The translations under genes and the position numbers were made by a program. Below, piece by piece: positions 8,946 through 16,686 of a DNA stretch of 64,000 nucleotides; the stretch's first letter is position 1; each line of letters opens with the position of its first letter. The notes beneath the pieces were generated by a model, which was not told where the DNA came from, made no database searches, and saw nothing but the letters and a program-made list of their open reading frames with translations. The stretch is from Muribaculum intestinale (GTDB lineage: Bacteria > Bacteroidota > Bacteroidia > Bacteroidales > Muribaculaceae), in contig NZ_CP021421.1 of NCBI RefSeq assembly GCF_002201515.1, forward strand, positions 1,736,001-1,800,000. Reading direction: 5' to 3'.

Positions 8946-10757
8946 ATGAAGAAATTTACTCTTCTTGCATCAATGGCGGCAGTGTGTGCCCTGGGTGCTT
9001 ATGCCGCCGATGGCGATTCGCAGTGGATCAACTATCTTGACGGCCCGACTTCGAGCGGCGTGTGTCCGCTTGTCATAGAGTATGACGACAACAGTGTATA
9101 CTGGCTTTCGACTGCCGGCACTGCTGACGGCAATCTGCAGATTACCTACAATGGCGAGAGTCTGTTTGAAGGCTCAAAGTCGACAACTACCTCGGCCAAT
9201 CAGAATGTTTGTCTTGTAAAACTCGACAAATCAGGGAACAAGCTCTATACTCTTTACAGTAACAGCGGGGAGACATGGACAAACCAGAACGGAGTCGTGG
9301 CAACTGCCGACGGAGGTGCCATAGTTGCTCTGCGTATGCGCCATGCGCAGGGATATGAGTCGGAGCCTATCAATTTTGTCGATGGCAAAGGGGACAGCCA
9401 CACCATTGACTGGCAGTGTGGCGAGAGCCGCTATAATGCGCTGATAGTGCTTAAGGTCGATAATGAAGGAGCGATACAGTGGTCGCGTCTGATTGATGTA
9501 GAGCATCCTGTAGTCAACAACAAGGAGGTGACAGTATCGGTCGATCTGCTTGCTGTGGAAGGTGATGATTACGGCAATGTGTATCTTGGAGGACGCTATG
9601 TAATGCCTATGCATTTCCCCAACGCCGACGGCACGGAGACTGTGCTCACCCCCGACAATATGGATAATTTCGACGGCGACTTCACACAGTATGACAACGG
9701 CGATCTATTCCTTGTGAAACTCGACAGCAACGGATACTTTGCGGGCAATGCCGCCAACAAGGGCATTGTGAAGAAGGGTTCGATTCAGTCAATGGTGTGG
9801 GCCGACGGCGCTCTGTATGTGCATGCTTATATGAAGGGTGTCGAGGGCGAGAACTGCGAGTTTGGCGGAGTGACTCTGTCACCCCTTGCCAATGTGTTCA
9901 ATATCGTGCTCGGCAAGTTTGACTCCGACCTCAATGCCGACTGGGTGTCAATCTACAACGGCGAGCGCGACGCCACATACAATGCCAATGTAATCCAGAA
10001 CAGCTCAATCTCCAAGGCCGGCAATAATATATGGCTCGGAGGCATGGGCAACGGCAAGTTCTACGATCCGTCGACAGGAGTGGCCGTTGAGTCGAAAAAC
10101 AAGATGCGCGAGGGGTATATCTTCAAGGCATCGGCTACCGACGGCCGTCTCGTGGCCGCACAGGCAACAAGCGCATATAACGCCAAGACTGGAATCATCG
10201 GCTACTTCGGTGCGATACAGAATCCCGCCGGCACCGGCGACGTGTGGGCTTACGGCTACAACTGGGGTGTGAATCCCGCGCCTATCTTCATGCATGCGAT
10301 GGACGCTAATACGCTCGCTTACGACGAGAGTGCTTCGTTTGACCTTATCACAGGCACAACAATCACAATGTACAATATCGCCTACGACCCCAAGGAGGGT
10401 GTAGTATACTATACGGGCCGCACAAAAGGCACTCCGGCACCAAAGGGTCTGGAAGCCGGTGAGAAAGCAGTAAACTGGAAGGGCTTTATCGGCAAGGCCA
10501 TACTGCCCGAGAGTCTGAAGCAATCGTCGTCGACATCCGCCATATCCGGCATAGCAGCAGCCGATGGCATAGAGGTAATGGGCGGAGTCGGATGCATAAA
10601 TGTCGTAAACAACGGCGGTAGCGACACTACCGTGATTGTGTATGATATTGTGGGCCGTCAGGTCGCAGCCGAGCGCGTGGGCGCAGAATCATCGGCAAGC
10701 ATAACGCTCCCACGAGGCATCTATCTGGCCGTAGGCAAGAAACTGATGGTCAAATAG
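8946..10757 (+). CDS. Secreted propeller-like repeat protein with T9SS-like C-terminal tail
   Basis: A 603-residue protein with signal peptide MKKFTLLASMAAVCALGAYA. The body repeats a motif of the form VCLVKLDKSGNKLYTLYS, LIVLKVDNEGAIQWSRLID, LFLVKLDSNGYF and IVLGKFDSDLNADWVSIYN, which resembles SBBP/beta-propeller blades. The last 70 residues (TVIVYDIVGRQVAAERV to LPRGIYLAVGKKLMVK) resemble the C-terminal sorting-type domain seen in Bacteroidetes secreted proteins. No catalytic motif was recognised. Its promoter is back to back with that of the TonB receptor operon, so it could be a surface or secreted ligand-binding partner of that system (inference). No terminator is evident in the 39 bases before the convergent ribD. 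Confidence 0.7.
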   Translation: MKKFTLLASMAAVCALGAYAADGDSQWINYLDGPTSSGVCPLVIEYDDNSVYWLSTAGTADGNLQITYNGESLFEGSKSTTTSANQNVCLVKLDKSGNKLYTLYSNSGETWTNQNGVVATADGGAIVALRMRHAQGYESEPINFVDGKGDSHTIDWQCGESRYNALIVLKVDNEGAIQWSRLIDVEHPVVNNKEVTVSVDLLAVEGDDYGNVYLGGRYVMPMHFPNADGTETVLTPDNMDNFDGDFTQYDNGDLFLVKLDSNGYFAGNAANKGIVKKGSIQSMVWADGALYVHAYMKGVEGENCEFGGVTLSPLANVFNIVLGKFDSDLNADWVSIYNGERDATYNANVIQNSSISKAGNNIWLGGMGNGKFYDPSTGVAVESKNKMREGYIFKASATDGRLVAAQATSAYNAKTGIIGYFGAIQNPAGTGDVWAYGYNWGVNPAPIFMHAMDANTLAYDESASFDLITGTTITMYNIAYDPKEGVVYYTGRTKGTPAPKGLEAGEKAVNWKGFIGKAILPESLKQSSSTSAISGIAAADGIEVMGGVGCINVVNNGGSDTTVIVYDIVGRQVAAERVGAESSASITLPRGIYLAVGKKLMVK

Positions 10758-10796
10758 ACAATCTCTTACAACTGAATCTATTTTGGAATTTTCGGT

Positions 10797-11816
10797 TTAG
10801 CGGATTGAGGCCCACCAAGGCACACGTCCGTATAAATCGATACGGTTAGTCCCGACTTCAAAGCTATCGGCTGGAACAAGGCCGATAGCAGGAGCCGGGA
10901 CTCCTGTATTCAGACGTACCGGCGATGTCTCCACGCGCACGAAATCATATAGGCCTGCGTCGATAAACGATTGCAGTATGGCTGCGCCACCCTCTACGAG
11001 CACCGAGGTTATGCCTTTTTCCCGCAAGATGGCCAGCATATCCGCAGGGGTGGATACACCGAGGGTTATCAGTCTGTCGGTATCGAGGCATGTCGACACT
11101 GGATTGATGCGTCCCCGTCGGTCGGCCACTACGGGAGTGGCGTCGCGTCCTGGCCATGCGCGTGTGGTCAGCGACGGATTATCAGCTATGACAGTACCGC
11201 TCCCTACGAGTATGGCGTCGTGGAGCGAGCGCAGACGATGTACGAGCATTGTCGACAGTGCAGTCGAGAAGCGGGCCGGAGCTCCGCCGGGACAGCGTTC
11301 GCGGTCGATGAAGCCGTCGGCGCTCTGTGCCCATTTCAATGTCACCCACGGACGGCCGAGGCTGTGGGCTGTCATGAATACCGGGTTCAAGGCCCTGCAC
11401 TCTTCCTCAAGAATGCCTACGGTCACTTTACGACCGACTTCGCGTAGCATGGCCACTCCGCGTCCGGCCACCCATGGTGCCGGATCAAGTGTGCCGACTA
11501 CCACACGCGGTATGCCGCAGTCGATTATGAGTTTCGAGCATGGAGGCGTGCGTCCGTAGTGGGAGCATGGTTCGAGGGTCACGTAGATTGTGGCCTCGCG
11601 CAGCATGTCGCGGTCGGCTACCGAGGCCACGGCATTGACCTCGGCATGTCCTTCGCCACACCGTCTGTGCCATCCCTCGCCGATAATCCTCCCGTCGGGT
11701 AGAGCAATCACGGCTCCTACCATAGGATTGGGCGATGTGGTGCCGAGTCCGTGGCGGGCGAGCTGTATGGCACGGCGCATCATCAGCTTGTCCATATTGA
11801 GGGAGGGTGTGTTCAT
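10797..11816 (-). CDS. ribD: Bifunctional riboflavin biosynthesis deaminase/reductase RibD
   Basis: A 339-residue protein with both halves of RibD. The N-terminal cytidine-deaminase-fold domain carries the zinc site HAEVNAV (His57, Glu59) and PCSHYGRTPPC (Cys84, Cys93). The C-terminal domain is the NADPH-dependent 5-amino-6-(5-phosphoribosylamino)uracil reductase (WAQSADGFI, ILVGSGTVIADNPSLTTR, VLVEGGAAILQSFI). It catalyses the deamination and reduction steps of riboflavin synthesis in the cytoplasm. I place the start at MNTPSLNMDK, whose ATG overlaps the stop of the upstream IMPase gene in an ATGA; a much longer N-terminal extension is not RibD-like. No FMN riboswitch was seen. Other rib genes are not in the window. 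Confidence 0.95.
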   Translation of the reverse strand: MNTPSLNMDKLMMRRAIQLARHGLGTTSPNPMVGAVIALPDGRIIGEGWHRRCGEGHAEVNAVASVADRDMLREATIYVTLEPCSHYGRTPPCSKLIIDCGIPRVVVGTLDPAPWVAGRGVAMLREVGRKVTVGILEEECRALNPVFMTAHSLGRPWVTLKWAQSADGFIDRERCPGGAPARFSTALSTMLVHRLRSLHDAILVGSGTVIADNPSLTTRAWPGRDATPVVADRRGRINPVSTCLDTDRLITLGVSTPADMLAILREKGITSVLVEGGAAILQSFIDAGLYDFVRVETSPVRLNTGVPAPAIGLVPADSFEVGTNRIDLYGRVPWWASIR

Positions 11817-12610
11817 TGTGCGGGGCGGGTAGAGATAAGCGGCAGGAGCATGTCGTGTATAGCCGGCGATGCGGCCACAAGGCTTATGTTGCGGTCGGTG
11901 CGGAACTCCGTGCAACTGCCTCCCGCCTCGTTTACGATAAGCATTGCGGCGCTCACGTCCCAGCGGTGGAGGTTGAGTTCCCAATAGCCGTCGAGAAATC
12001 CGGCTGCCACATAACACATGTCCATGGCCGCCGACCCGAGTCGCCGCAACCCGCGCACTCGGGGCATTATGCGCGACACATTGTCGAGATTGTTGTCAGG
12101 CGTCTCGCCCTTGTCTACCGGAAATCCTGTCGACACCACAGCGTGGTCAAGCGAACTCTTTTCGGCGCAATGTATGGGGTTGCCGTTGAGAAATGCTCCG
12201 GCGCCCTCCACGGCGTGGAACATCTCGTCGAGATATGCGTCGTAGACCACTCCCACCACCGGGCGTCCCTCATACTCCACGCCGATTGACACACTGAATA
12301 TCGGCAGACCCTGTGAGAAGTTGGTGGTGCCGTCGAGCGGGTCGATTACCCAGCGGAATCCCGGGGCCTGCACAGTCTCACCCGATTCCTCCGAGAGTAT
12401 GGAATGGTCGGGATATTTCCGGCGTATGCTGTCGATGATAAGTCGTTCGGCGGCCTTGTCGGCGGCTGTCACTATGTCGGCATCGTTGAGTTTGGCGGTG
12501 ATGTCGAGTTCATTTCCGCGGAAGTAGCGCATATGTACCGCTCCTGCCTGGCGTGCCAGCGACATGGCGTCGAGCAATATACCGTCGAGATGAGGTCTGA
12601 GGTCTTGCAT
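11813..12610 (-). CDS. Inositol monophosphatase family phosphatase
   Basis: A 265-residue protein of usual family length with the metal-binding motifs LSEESGE (first Glu), WVIDPLDGTTNF (Asp-Pro-Leu-Asp-Gly) and LHRWDVSAAMLIVNEAGG (C-terminal Asp). Family members use magnesium and remove phosphate from inositol monophosphate, PAP or sugar phosphates; the exact substrate is not readable here. The stop overlaps the ribD start by four bases. A riboflavin pathway phosphatase for the RibD product is an attractive but unproven role for an HAD or IMPase partner, so I keep the general call. Confidence 0.88.
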   Translation of the reverse strand: MQDLRPHLDGILLDAMSLARQAGAVHMRYFRGNELDITAKLNDADIVTAADKAAERLIIDSIRRKYPDHSILSEESGETVQAPGFRWVIDPLDGTTNFSQGLPIFSVSIGVEYEGRPVVGVVYDAYLDEMFHAVEGAGAFLNGNPIHCAEKSSLDHAVVSTGFPVDKGETPDNNLDNVSRIMPRVRGLRRLGSAAMDMCYVAAGFLDGYWELNLHRWDVSAAMLIVNEAGGSCTEFRTDRNISLVAASPAIHDMLLPLISTRPAQ

Positions 12611-12664
12611 AATTCCTTTTTTAGACTATAATATTTGATATCAAGTTGGTGCCTTTATTTATGC

Positions 12665-12705
12665 AGACGGTGCGCACTACCGGGTATCGGACGTACGCAC
12701 CGTCT
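12665..12705 (-). terminator. Terminator hairpin after the Lrp-type regulator
   Basis: Arms AGACGGTGCG (12665-12674) and CGCACCGTCT (12696-12705) pair perfectly around a 21-base loop that itself can pair partly. It lies between the Lrp stop and the IMPase start on the minus strand, followed by an A/T-rich stretch, and likely separates the two transcripts. Confidence 0.6.
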
Positions 12706-12773
12706 ACTTTATATATAATAAGGTATGGGGAGAGGTGAATGTTCGCTAATGACGTGGGGAGAAACGGAGGGTA

Positions 12774-13247
12774 TCAGTCCTTGTTGCGCTGATGTATCGG
12801 AAGCTGACGCTTGAATACCTCCTTGAATGATATCAGTGACTCTGTGCGGGCCAGGCCGAGCGCCTGCAGCTCTTCGTGGATGAGGTGGAGCAGGTGGTCG
12901 TTGTTGCGAGCATATAGTTTGATAAACATGTCGTACTGTCCGGTGGTGAAGTGTACTTCCACTACTTCGGGTATTTCGCGGAGACGCTCTACAACTTCAT
13001 CAAACTTCGACGGGTCCTTGAGGAAGAAGCCGATGTAGGCGCATGTGTCGTAGCCTACCGAAGCTGCGTCGATAAGGCATTCAGAGCCTTTGAGCACACC
13101 CATTGCGGTGAGCTTCTGTATACGCTGATGGATAGCAGCGCCTGAAACACCACACTCGCGTGCTATCTCAAGGTAAGGCTTACGACCGTTTGACGACAGT
13201 GTATGAAGAATTTTGTAATCCAGAGAATCCAATTGAGCTCTTGCCAT
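12774..13247 (-). CDS. Lrp/AsnC family transcriptional regulator
   Basis: A 157-residue protein with the standard two-domain Lrp plan. The N-terminal winged HTH is LDYKILHTLSSNGRKPYLEI through SGAAIHQRIQKLTAMGVLKG. The C-terminal RAM/ligand-binding domain includes VHFTTGQYDMFIKLYARNND. Lrp/AsnC proteins form dimers and octamers and sense amino acids. It is monocistronic, with a terminator behind it and its own promoter-like element about 95 bases upstream. The target genes cannot be inferred; the divergent acetyltransferase gene at 13437 shares its upstream region. Confidence 0.93.
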   Translation of the reverse strand: MARAQLDSLDYKILHTLSSNGRKPYLEIARECGVSGAAIHQRIQKLTAMGVLKGSECLIDAASVGYDTCAYIGFFLKDPSKFDEVVERLREIPEVVEVHFTTGQYDMFIKLYARNNDHLLHLIHEELQALGLARTESLISFKEVFKRQLPIHQRNKD

Positions 13248-13340
13248 AAACTTATATTTTAATGTACTTGTTTAAAGTTTGTAATGAATTGTTGAGATAT
13301 GAAAAAAGATAAAGTGAAACACTCTTCCTTTTTCAAAAAG

Positions 13341-13348
13341 CAAAATTA
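13341..13348 (-). promoter_or_regulatory. Candidate -7 element (TAATTTTG) for the Lrp-type gene
   Basis: The minus strand reads TAATTTTG, matching TAnnTTTG, about 94 bases upstream of the Lrp ATG. There is no clear -33 box. The surrounding 13248-13436 region is very A/T-rich and holds no gene. Confidence 0.4.
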
Positions 13349-13385
13349 CGCATAAATAATGAAACTTTCATAAAGTTCCGCTAAA

Positions 13386-13416
13386 TTTGTAAAACAATCG
13401 TAAAAAGCTACCTTTG
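13386..13416 (+). promoter_or_regulatory. Promoter for the acetyltransferase gene (TTTG-N19-TACCTTTG)
   Basis: TTTG at 13386-13389 and TACCTTTG at 13409-13416, 19 bases apart, make one of the best Bacteroidetes-type promoters in the window. The -7 box ends 20 bases before the ATG at 13437. Confidence 0.7.
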
Positions 13417-13436
13417 GCAAAGTCCGGATTACGCAT

Positions 13437-13970
13437 ATGAAACCTGAATTTATTAAAATTACCTCTCATGAGAGTATGCCTATCTCCATTCTGTCGCTTT
13501 ATCTGCTGGCCTTCCCTGCTGATGAGAGGCGTCCGTGTCACCATCTTTTTTCACTTATCGACGGTGGCGAGCCTGCTTTCGATTTCCGTGTGATATATGC
13601 CGGGGGGCGTATAGCCGGTTTCGTTACGACATGGGACTCTGGCGAATTTCTTTATATCGAGCATTTCGCCACTCTCGACCATATGCGCGGCAACGGCATC
13701 GGCGGGGCGGTAATAGAGCGGCTGAGGGAGGAATCCGACAAGCCTCTTCTGCTTGAAGTCGAACTCCCCGACTCGGGGCCTATGGCCGTGCGACGTATCG
13801 ACTTTTACCGCCGACACGGTCTTGAGCCGCGCTACTCGTTTGAGTATATGCAGCCACCTTATGCCTCGGGACTCAATCCTCTGCCTATGGTGCTGATGAC
13901 TTCTGGTGACATTGATCTTGACAGCGCACGCGAATTTCTTTATTCGCGGGTATACAAGGCAAGAGGGTGA
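13437..13970 (+). CDS. GNAT family N-acetyltransferase
   Basis: A 177-residue protein with the acetyl-CoA binding signature RGNGIGGAVIERL (R-x-x-G-x-G) after the FLYIEHFATLDHM strand, and a C-terminal IDFYRRHGLEP, the usual GNAT ending. It transfers an acetyl group from acetyl-CoA to an unknown amine. It overlaps nothing, and the next gene's ATG is 48 bases downstream, so it may head the metal-transporter operon, although that gene has its own -7 element. The substrate cannot be told. Confidence 0.85.
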   Translation: MKPEFIKITSHESMPISILSLYLLAFPADERRPCHHLFSLIDGGEPAFDFRVIYAGGRIAGFVTTWDSGEFLYIEHFATLDHMRGNGIGGAVIERLREESDKPLLLEVELPDSGPMAVRRIDFYRRHGLEPRYSFEYMQPPYASGLNPLPMVLMTSGDIDLDSAREFLYSRVYKARG

Positions 13971-13992
13971 CGGCAGGTTGTCGCAGATTTAT

Positions 13993-14000
13993 TAAATTTG
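13993..14000 (+). promoter_or_regulatory. Candidate -7 element (TAAATTTG) for the metal-binding lipoprotein
   Basis: TAAATTTG matches TAnnTTTG and lies 18 bases before the ATG at 14018. The nearest TTG is only 12 bases upstream, so the -33 box is weak. It allows the transporter pair to be transcribed without the GNAT gene. Confidence 0.45.
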
Positions 14001-14017
14001 CAAAAAATCAAGAATAC

Positions 14018-14917
14018 ATGGCCAAGATTCACTACCGTAAGACTGCCGGCATGCTCCTTGTGTCAGCGCTTCTGATTCCTGCGGCACTGTTGTCCGGATG
14101 TATCGGACATCAGGAGCAGAAACCCGCGGTGACGGTCAGCATACAGCCGCAGAAATATATACTCGAGCAGATAGTCGGCGACAAGTGGGACGTAAAGTGT
14201 CTGCTCGGGAGCGGTGCCAATCCGGAGAGCTACGACCCCAGTATGACCCATCTGCTTAATCTGGAGATGTCGAAAGCATACATGCGTGTTGGCAACATAC
14301 CGTTTGAGAGCGCTATCATCAACAAGATTCACAACAACAATCCCGGACTGCGACTTTACGATACCTCGGAGGGGGTGGCGCTCATCACGGGTACACATGC
14401 CCGCGAGGGAGCGGGAGAGGAGGTGGCTGCCGAAGTTGATCCGCATACATGGACGTCGGTGCGCAATGTCAAGAAGATGGCATCCAACATGTATGAGGCT
14501 ATGGTCGACATAGACCCGTCCAACAAGGGATACTATGCCCGCCGGTTCAAGACATTTATTCAGTCGCTCGATTCGCTCGACATGGCGCTAGACTCAATAC
14601 TGCGCCCGTGCCGCGGAGCGTCGTTTGTCGTGTGGCATCCATCGCTCAGCTATTTCGCCCGCGACTACGGTCTCCACCAGATAGCTCTCAGCCCCGAAGG
14701 TAAGGAGATGTCGGTTGAGGATATAAGCCGCGCTGTGGAAACGGCACGAAGTGACAGCGCCCGTGTGATGTTCTTCCAGAAGGATGCCGACTCGCGACAG
14801 GCCCAGACCGTCAATGACCAGATTGGCGCACGGGTAGTGGAAATCAATCCTCTTGACTACGACTGGAAGGGGGAAATGCTGAATATAGCCAATGCCATGG
14901 CATCTGACTCACAATGA
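14018..14917 (+). CDS. Zinc/manganese-type ABC transporter substrate-binding lipoprotein (ZnuA-like)
   Basis: A 299-residue cluster A-I binding protein. It starts MAKIHYRKTAG with a lipobox ALLSGC, then VSIQPQKYILEQIVGDKWDV, GANPESYDPSMTHLLNLEMS (first metal His), VDPHTWTS (DPH-W motif), SFVVWHPSLSYFARDY and the closing domain. The long His-rich loop of ZnuA is absent. It would capture Zn or Mn at the periplasmic face of the inner membrane. The ATG at 14018 is chosen over an earlier one at 13967 that would overlap the previous gene and lie across the -7 box. The stop overlaps the ATPase start by four bases. No permease gene is nearby. Confidence 0.88.
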   Translation: MAKIHYRKTAGMLLVSALLIPAALLSGCIGHQEQKPAVTVSIQPQKYILEQIVGDKWDVKCLLGSGANPESYDPSMTHLLNLEMSKAYMRVGNIPFESAIINKIHNNNPGLRLYDTSEGVALITGTHAREGAGEEVAAEVDPHTWTSVRNVKKMASNMYEAMVDIDPSNKGYYARRFKTFIQSLDSLDMALDSILRPCRGASFVVWHPSLSYFARDYGLHQIALSPEGKEMSVEDISRAVETARSDSARVMFFQKDADSRQAQTVNDQIGARVVEINPLDYDWKGEMLNIANAMASDSQ

Positions 14918-15597
14918 ACAGTACGATAATCGAGATGCAGGGCGTCTCGCTGCGCTACGACCGCCGGGTGGTGTTGAACGACATCGACTTTAGCGTCAGG
15001 CGGGGCGATTTTATGGCTATAACGGGGCCTAACGGCGGGGGAAAGACTTCGCTTCTGCGCATGATGCTCAAGCTACTGCCACCGACAGCAGGGAGTGTCG
15101 TCTACCGCGACACCGACGGACACGAGGTGACGCGTCTGCCTATAGGCTATCTGCCTCAGAAGAATATGGTCGACTCGCGGTTCCCCATTACGGTGCGCGA
15201 GGTGATAGCCTCGGGGCTGCTCGGGGTGAATACCGACAAGGCATCCCGCATGCGCCGCGTTGACGATACCATTGCGCTTATGGGCCTCTGTGAGCGTGCC
15301 GATGCGGCCATCGGTGAACTGTCGGGCGGACAGCTTCAGCGCACGCTGCTCGGGCGGGCCATGATATCAGCTCCCGAGCTGCTTGTACTTGATGAGCCGC
15401 TGAGTTATATCGACAAACGGTTTGAGCATCAGCTCTATGATATAATCGGACAGTTGGCCGGTGATACTACCATTGTGCTTGTGAGCCACGAGATGTCGGC
15501 AATCGCAGGCATGGCCAACAGGCATATAATTGTCGACCATTCGATACATGAATGCTCGGCCCATCATCATTACGTGGCCTCTGAGTGCGACGAATAG
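14914..15597 (+). CDS. Metal ABC transporter ATP-binding protein (ZnuC-like)
   Basis: A 227-residue ABC ATPase with Walker A GPNGGGKTS (about residues 38-46), Q-loop YLPQKN, signature LSGGQLQR, Walker B LLVLDEPLSYID and H-loop LVSHEMSAIAG. Its sequence style and position directly after the binding protein (ATGA overlap) place it with the zinc/manganese class. It would power uptake at the inner membrane together with a ZnuB-type permease, but the next gene is an acetyltransferase and no membrane subunit is seen within the window, so the permease must be encoded elsewhere or the pair is incomplete. Confidence 0.88.
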   Translation: MNSTIIEMQGVSLRYDRRVVLNDIDFSVRRGDFMAITGPNGGGKTSLLRMMLKLLPPTAGSVVYRDTDGHEVTRLPIGYLPQKNMVDSRFPITVREVIASGLLGVNTDKASRMRRVDDTIALMGLCERADAAIGELSGGQLQRTLLGRAMISAPELLVLDEPLSYIDKRFEHQLYDIIGQLAGDTTIVLVSHEMSAIAGMANRHIIVDHSIHECSAHHHYVASECDE

Positions 15598-15628
15598 TTA
15601 GAGAGCAGTGCGCCATGACAGATACAGT

Positions 15629-16045
15629 ATGGATATGAACAGTAATATAGAGTATAAGGAGATTAAGACTTTTGGCCGCGATGAACTGGAGCGGCTGTTC
15701 CTGTCGGTCGAATGGTCGTCGGGACGCTATCCCGAACGTCTGGTGCAGGCCATGCAGCGGTATGAGACAGTGCTGTCGGCCTGGGACGGCGAGCGCCTCG
15801 TAGGTATGTTGTGTGCGATGGACGACGGGGTGATGACGGCATATATACATTATCTGCTTGTCGACCCTGAGTGCCAGCATTGTGGCATCGGGCGGCGCCT
15901 CGTGGAAATAGCCAAGGAGCGATATGCCGATTACCTTAAGATTGTGCTTATAGCCTATACGCATGGCACAGGATTTTACGAGAACTGCGGTTTCCATGCA
16001 GCCCACGATTCGGTAGCCATGTATCTGACCGAGATGGGCGACTAG
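15629..16045 (+). CDS. GNAT family N-acetyltransferase
   Basis: A 138-residue protein with IHYLLVDPECQHCGIGRRLVEIA, where HCGIGRRL is the acetyl-CoA loop, and a C-terminal GTGFYENCGFHAA. The start is ambiguous: ATGs at 15629 and 15635 and a GTG at 15608 are all in frame. It lies 31 bases after the ATPase stop and may be cotranscribed with it. The substrate is unknown. Downstream is a 640-base non-coding stretch. Confidence 0.82.
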   Translation: MDMNSNIEYKEIKTFGRDELERLFLSVEWSSGRYPERLVQAMQRYETVLSAWDGERLVGMLCAMDDGVMTAYIHYLLVDPECQHCGIGRRLVEIAKERYADYLKIVLIAYTHGTGFYENCGFHAAHDSVAMYLTEMGD

Positions 16046-16080
16046 TCGCCGGGCTACGCCAGGCATTCCGTGGAAGGGGG

Positions 16081-16436
16081 CCAACCCCACTCTGCGAACC
16101 GCTAAGGCGGCTCTTGGGTGGGGCTAACGTTGTAGACGCCCCCAGAGGGGCTATGCGCTGACGCGTGGAGTTGCATATGTAAACCAAAAATAGAGGGATG
16201 GCAATACAATCGCAGTGTTCATCCACGGATGGCACGTGATGTTGAGGTGGCGAGGATGATGGAGGGAGATTGGTATGTGTTCATCCCTGGATGGCGCGTG
16301 ATGTTGAGACGGTGGATTGGCGGATGCCCGGATGGCTCTGCGATGGCAACCCAACGCGTTAGCGCATAGCCCCTCTGGGGGCGTTCACAACGTTAGCCTA
16401 TGGTAAGAGCCGCCATAGCGGTTCGCAACCATAGGT
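16081..16436. repeat. Composite inverted repeat with nested hairpins (MITE- or REP-like)
   Basis: Two arms of about 84 bases (16083-16166 and 16354-16436) are inverted copies differing at scattered positions. Each arm forms its own hairpins: an inner CCGC/GCGG stem with a TAAG or TATG loop inside an outer stem, then GCCCC-CAGA-GGGGC. The outer stem differs between arms, CCCCAC/GTGGGG in the left and ACCATAGG pairing with CCTATGGT in the right, while the core TGCGAACCGCT stays the same. That is compensatory change, as in a conserved folded RNA or DNA. Between the arms are two direct 32-base repeats. No protein gene is credible here and no target-site duplication is clear. I do not recognise a named family. 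Confidence 0.7.
16215..16308 (+). repeat. Pair of 32-base direct repeats inside the composite repeat
   Basis: 16215-16246 and 16277-16308 match at 29 of 32 positions by eye, starting GTGTTCATCC and ending GTGATGTTGAG. Each contains a small CATCC/GGATG inverted pair. They are 62 bases apart start to start, separated by about 30 unrelated bases. Confidence 0.7.
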
Positions 16437-16546
16437 GAGAGGTGACAATTTGGTTTTTGCCCGGCGACAAATGGGATGGTGTTTGTTGTTAAGTAACATC
16501 GGCATACGACGATTGTGAGCGATTTCGCGGAGTGGGGGATTTTTAC

Positions 16547-16554
16547 TAACTTTG
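16547..16554 (+). promoter_or_regulatory. Candidate -7 element (TAACTTTG) for ychF
   Basis: TAACTTTG matches the Bacteroidetes element 132 bases before the ychF ATG, implying a 5' untranslated region of roughly 125 bases. No -33 TTG is seen at the right distance. The 16437-16546 stretch holds nothing else I can name. Confidence 0.4.
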
Positions 16555-16686
16555 CCATGGAAATATCACTTTGCTTTTGAGGAGATTGCCGGCATATTAA
16601 CCATTGCTGACACCCCCGCGAAGCTATGTGGATGCCCCGTGTTTTTGAATCATACAAGCAACTTACATAATTAAAACAGAACTATC

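Noticed and set aside
11817..12017. N-terminal extension of RibD by 67 residues
   Set aside because: It overlaps the IMPase gene out of frame and is Arg-rich, while the ATG at 11816 gives the usual RibD start.
12611..12664. Possible FMN riboswitch for the ribD transcript
   Set aside because: The region before the IMPase-ribD unit lacks the conserved RFN core and is too short for it.
16215..16308. Possible CRISPR array
   Set aside because: Only two repeats, imperfect, with no leader or cas genes in the window.
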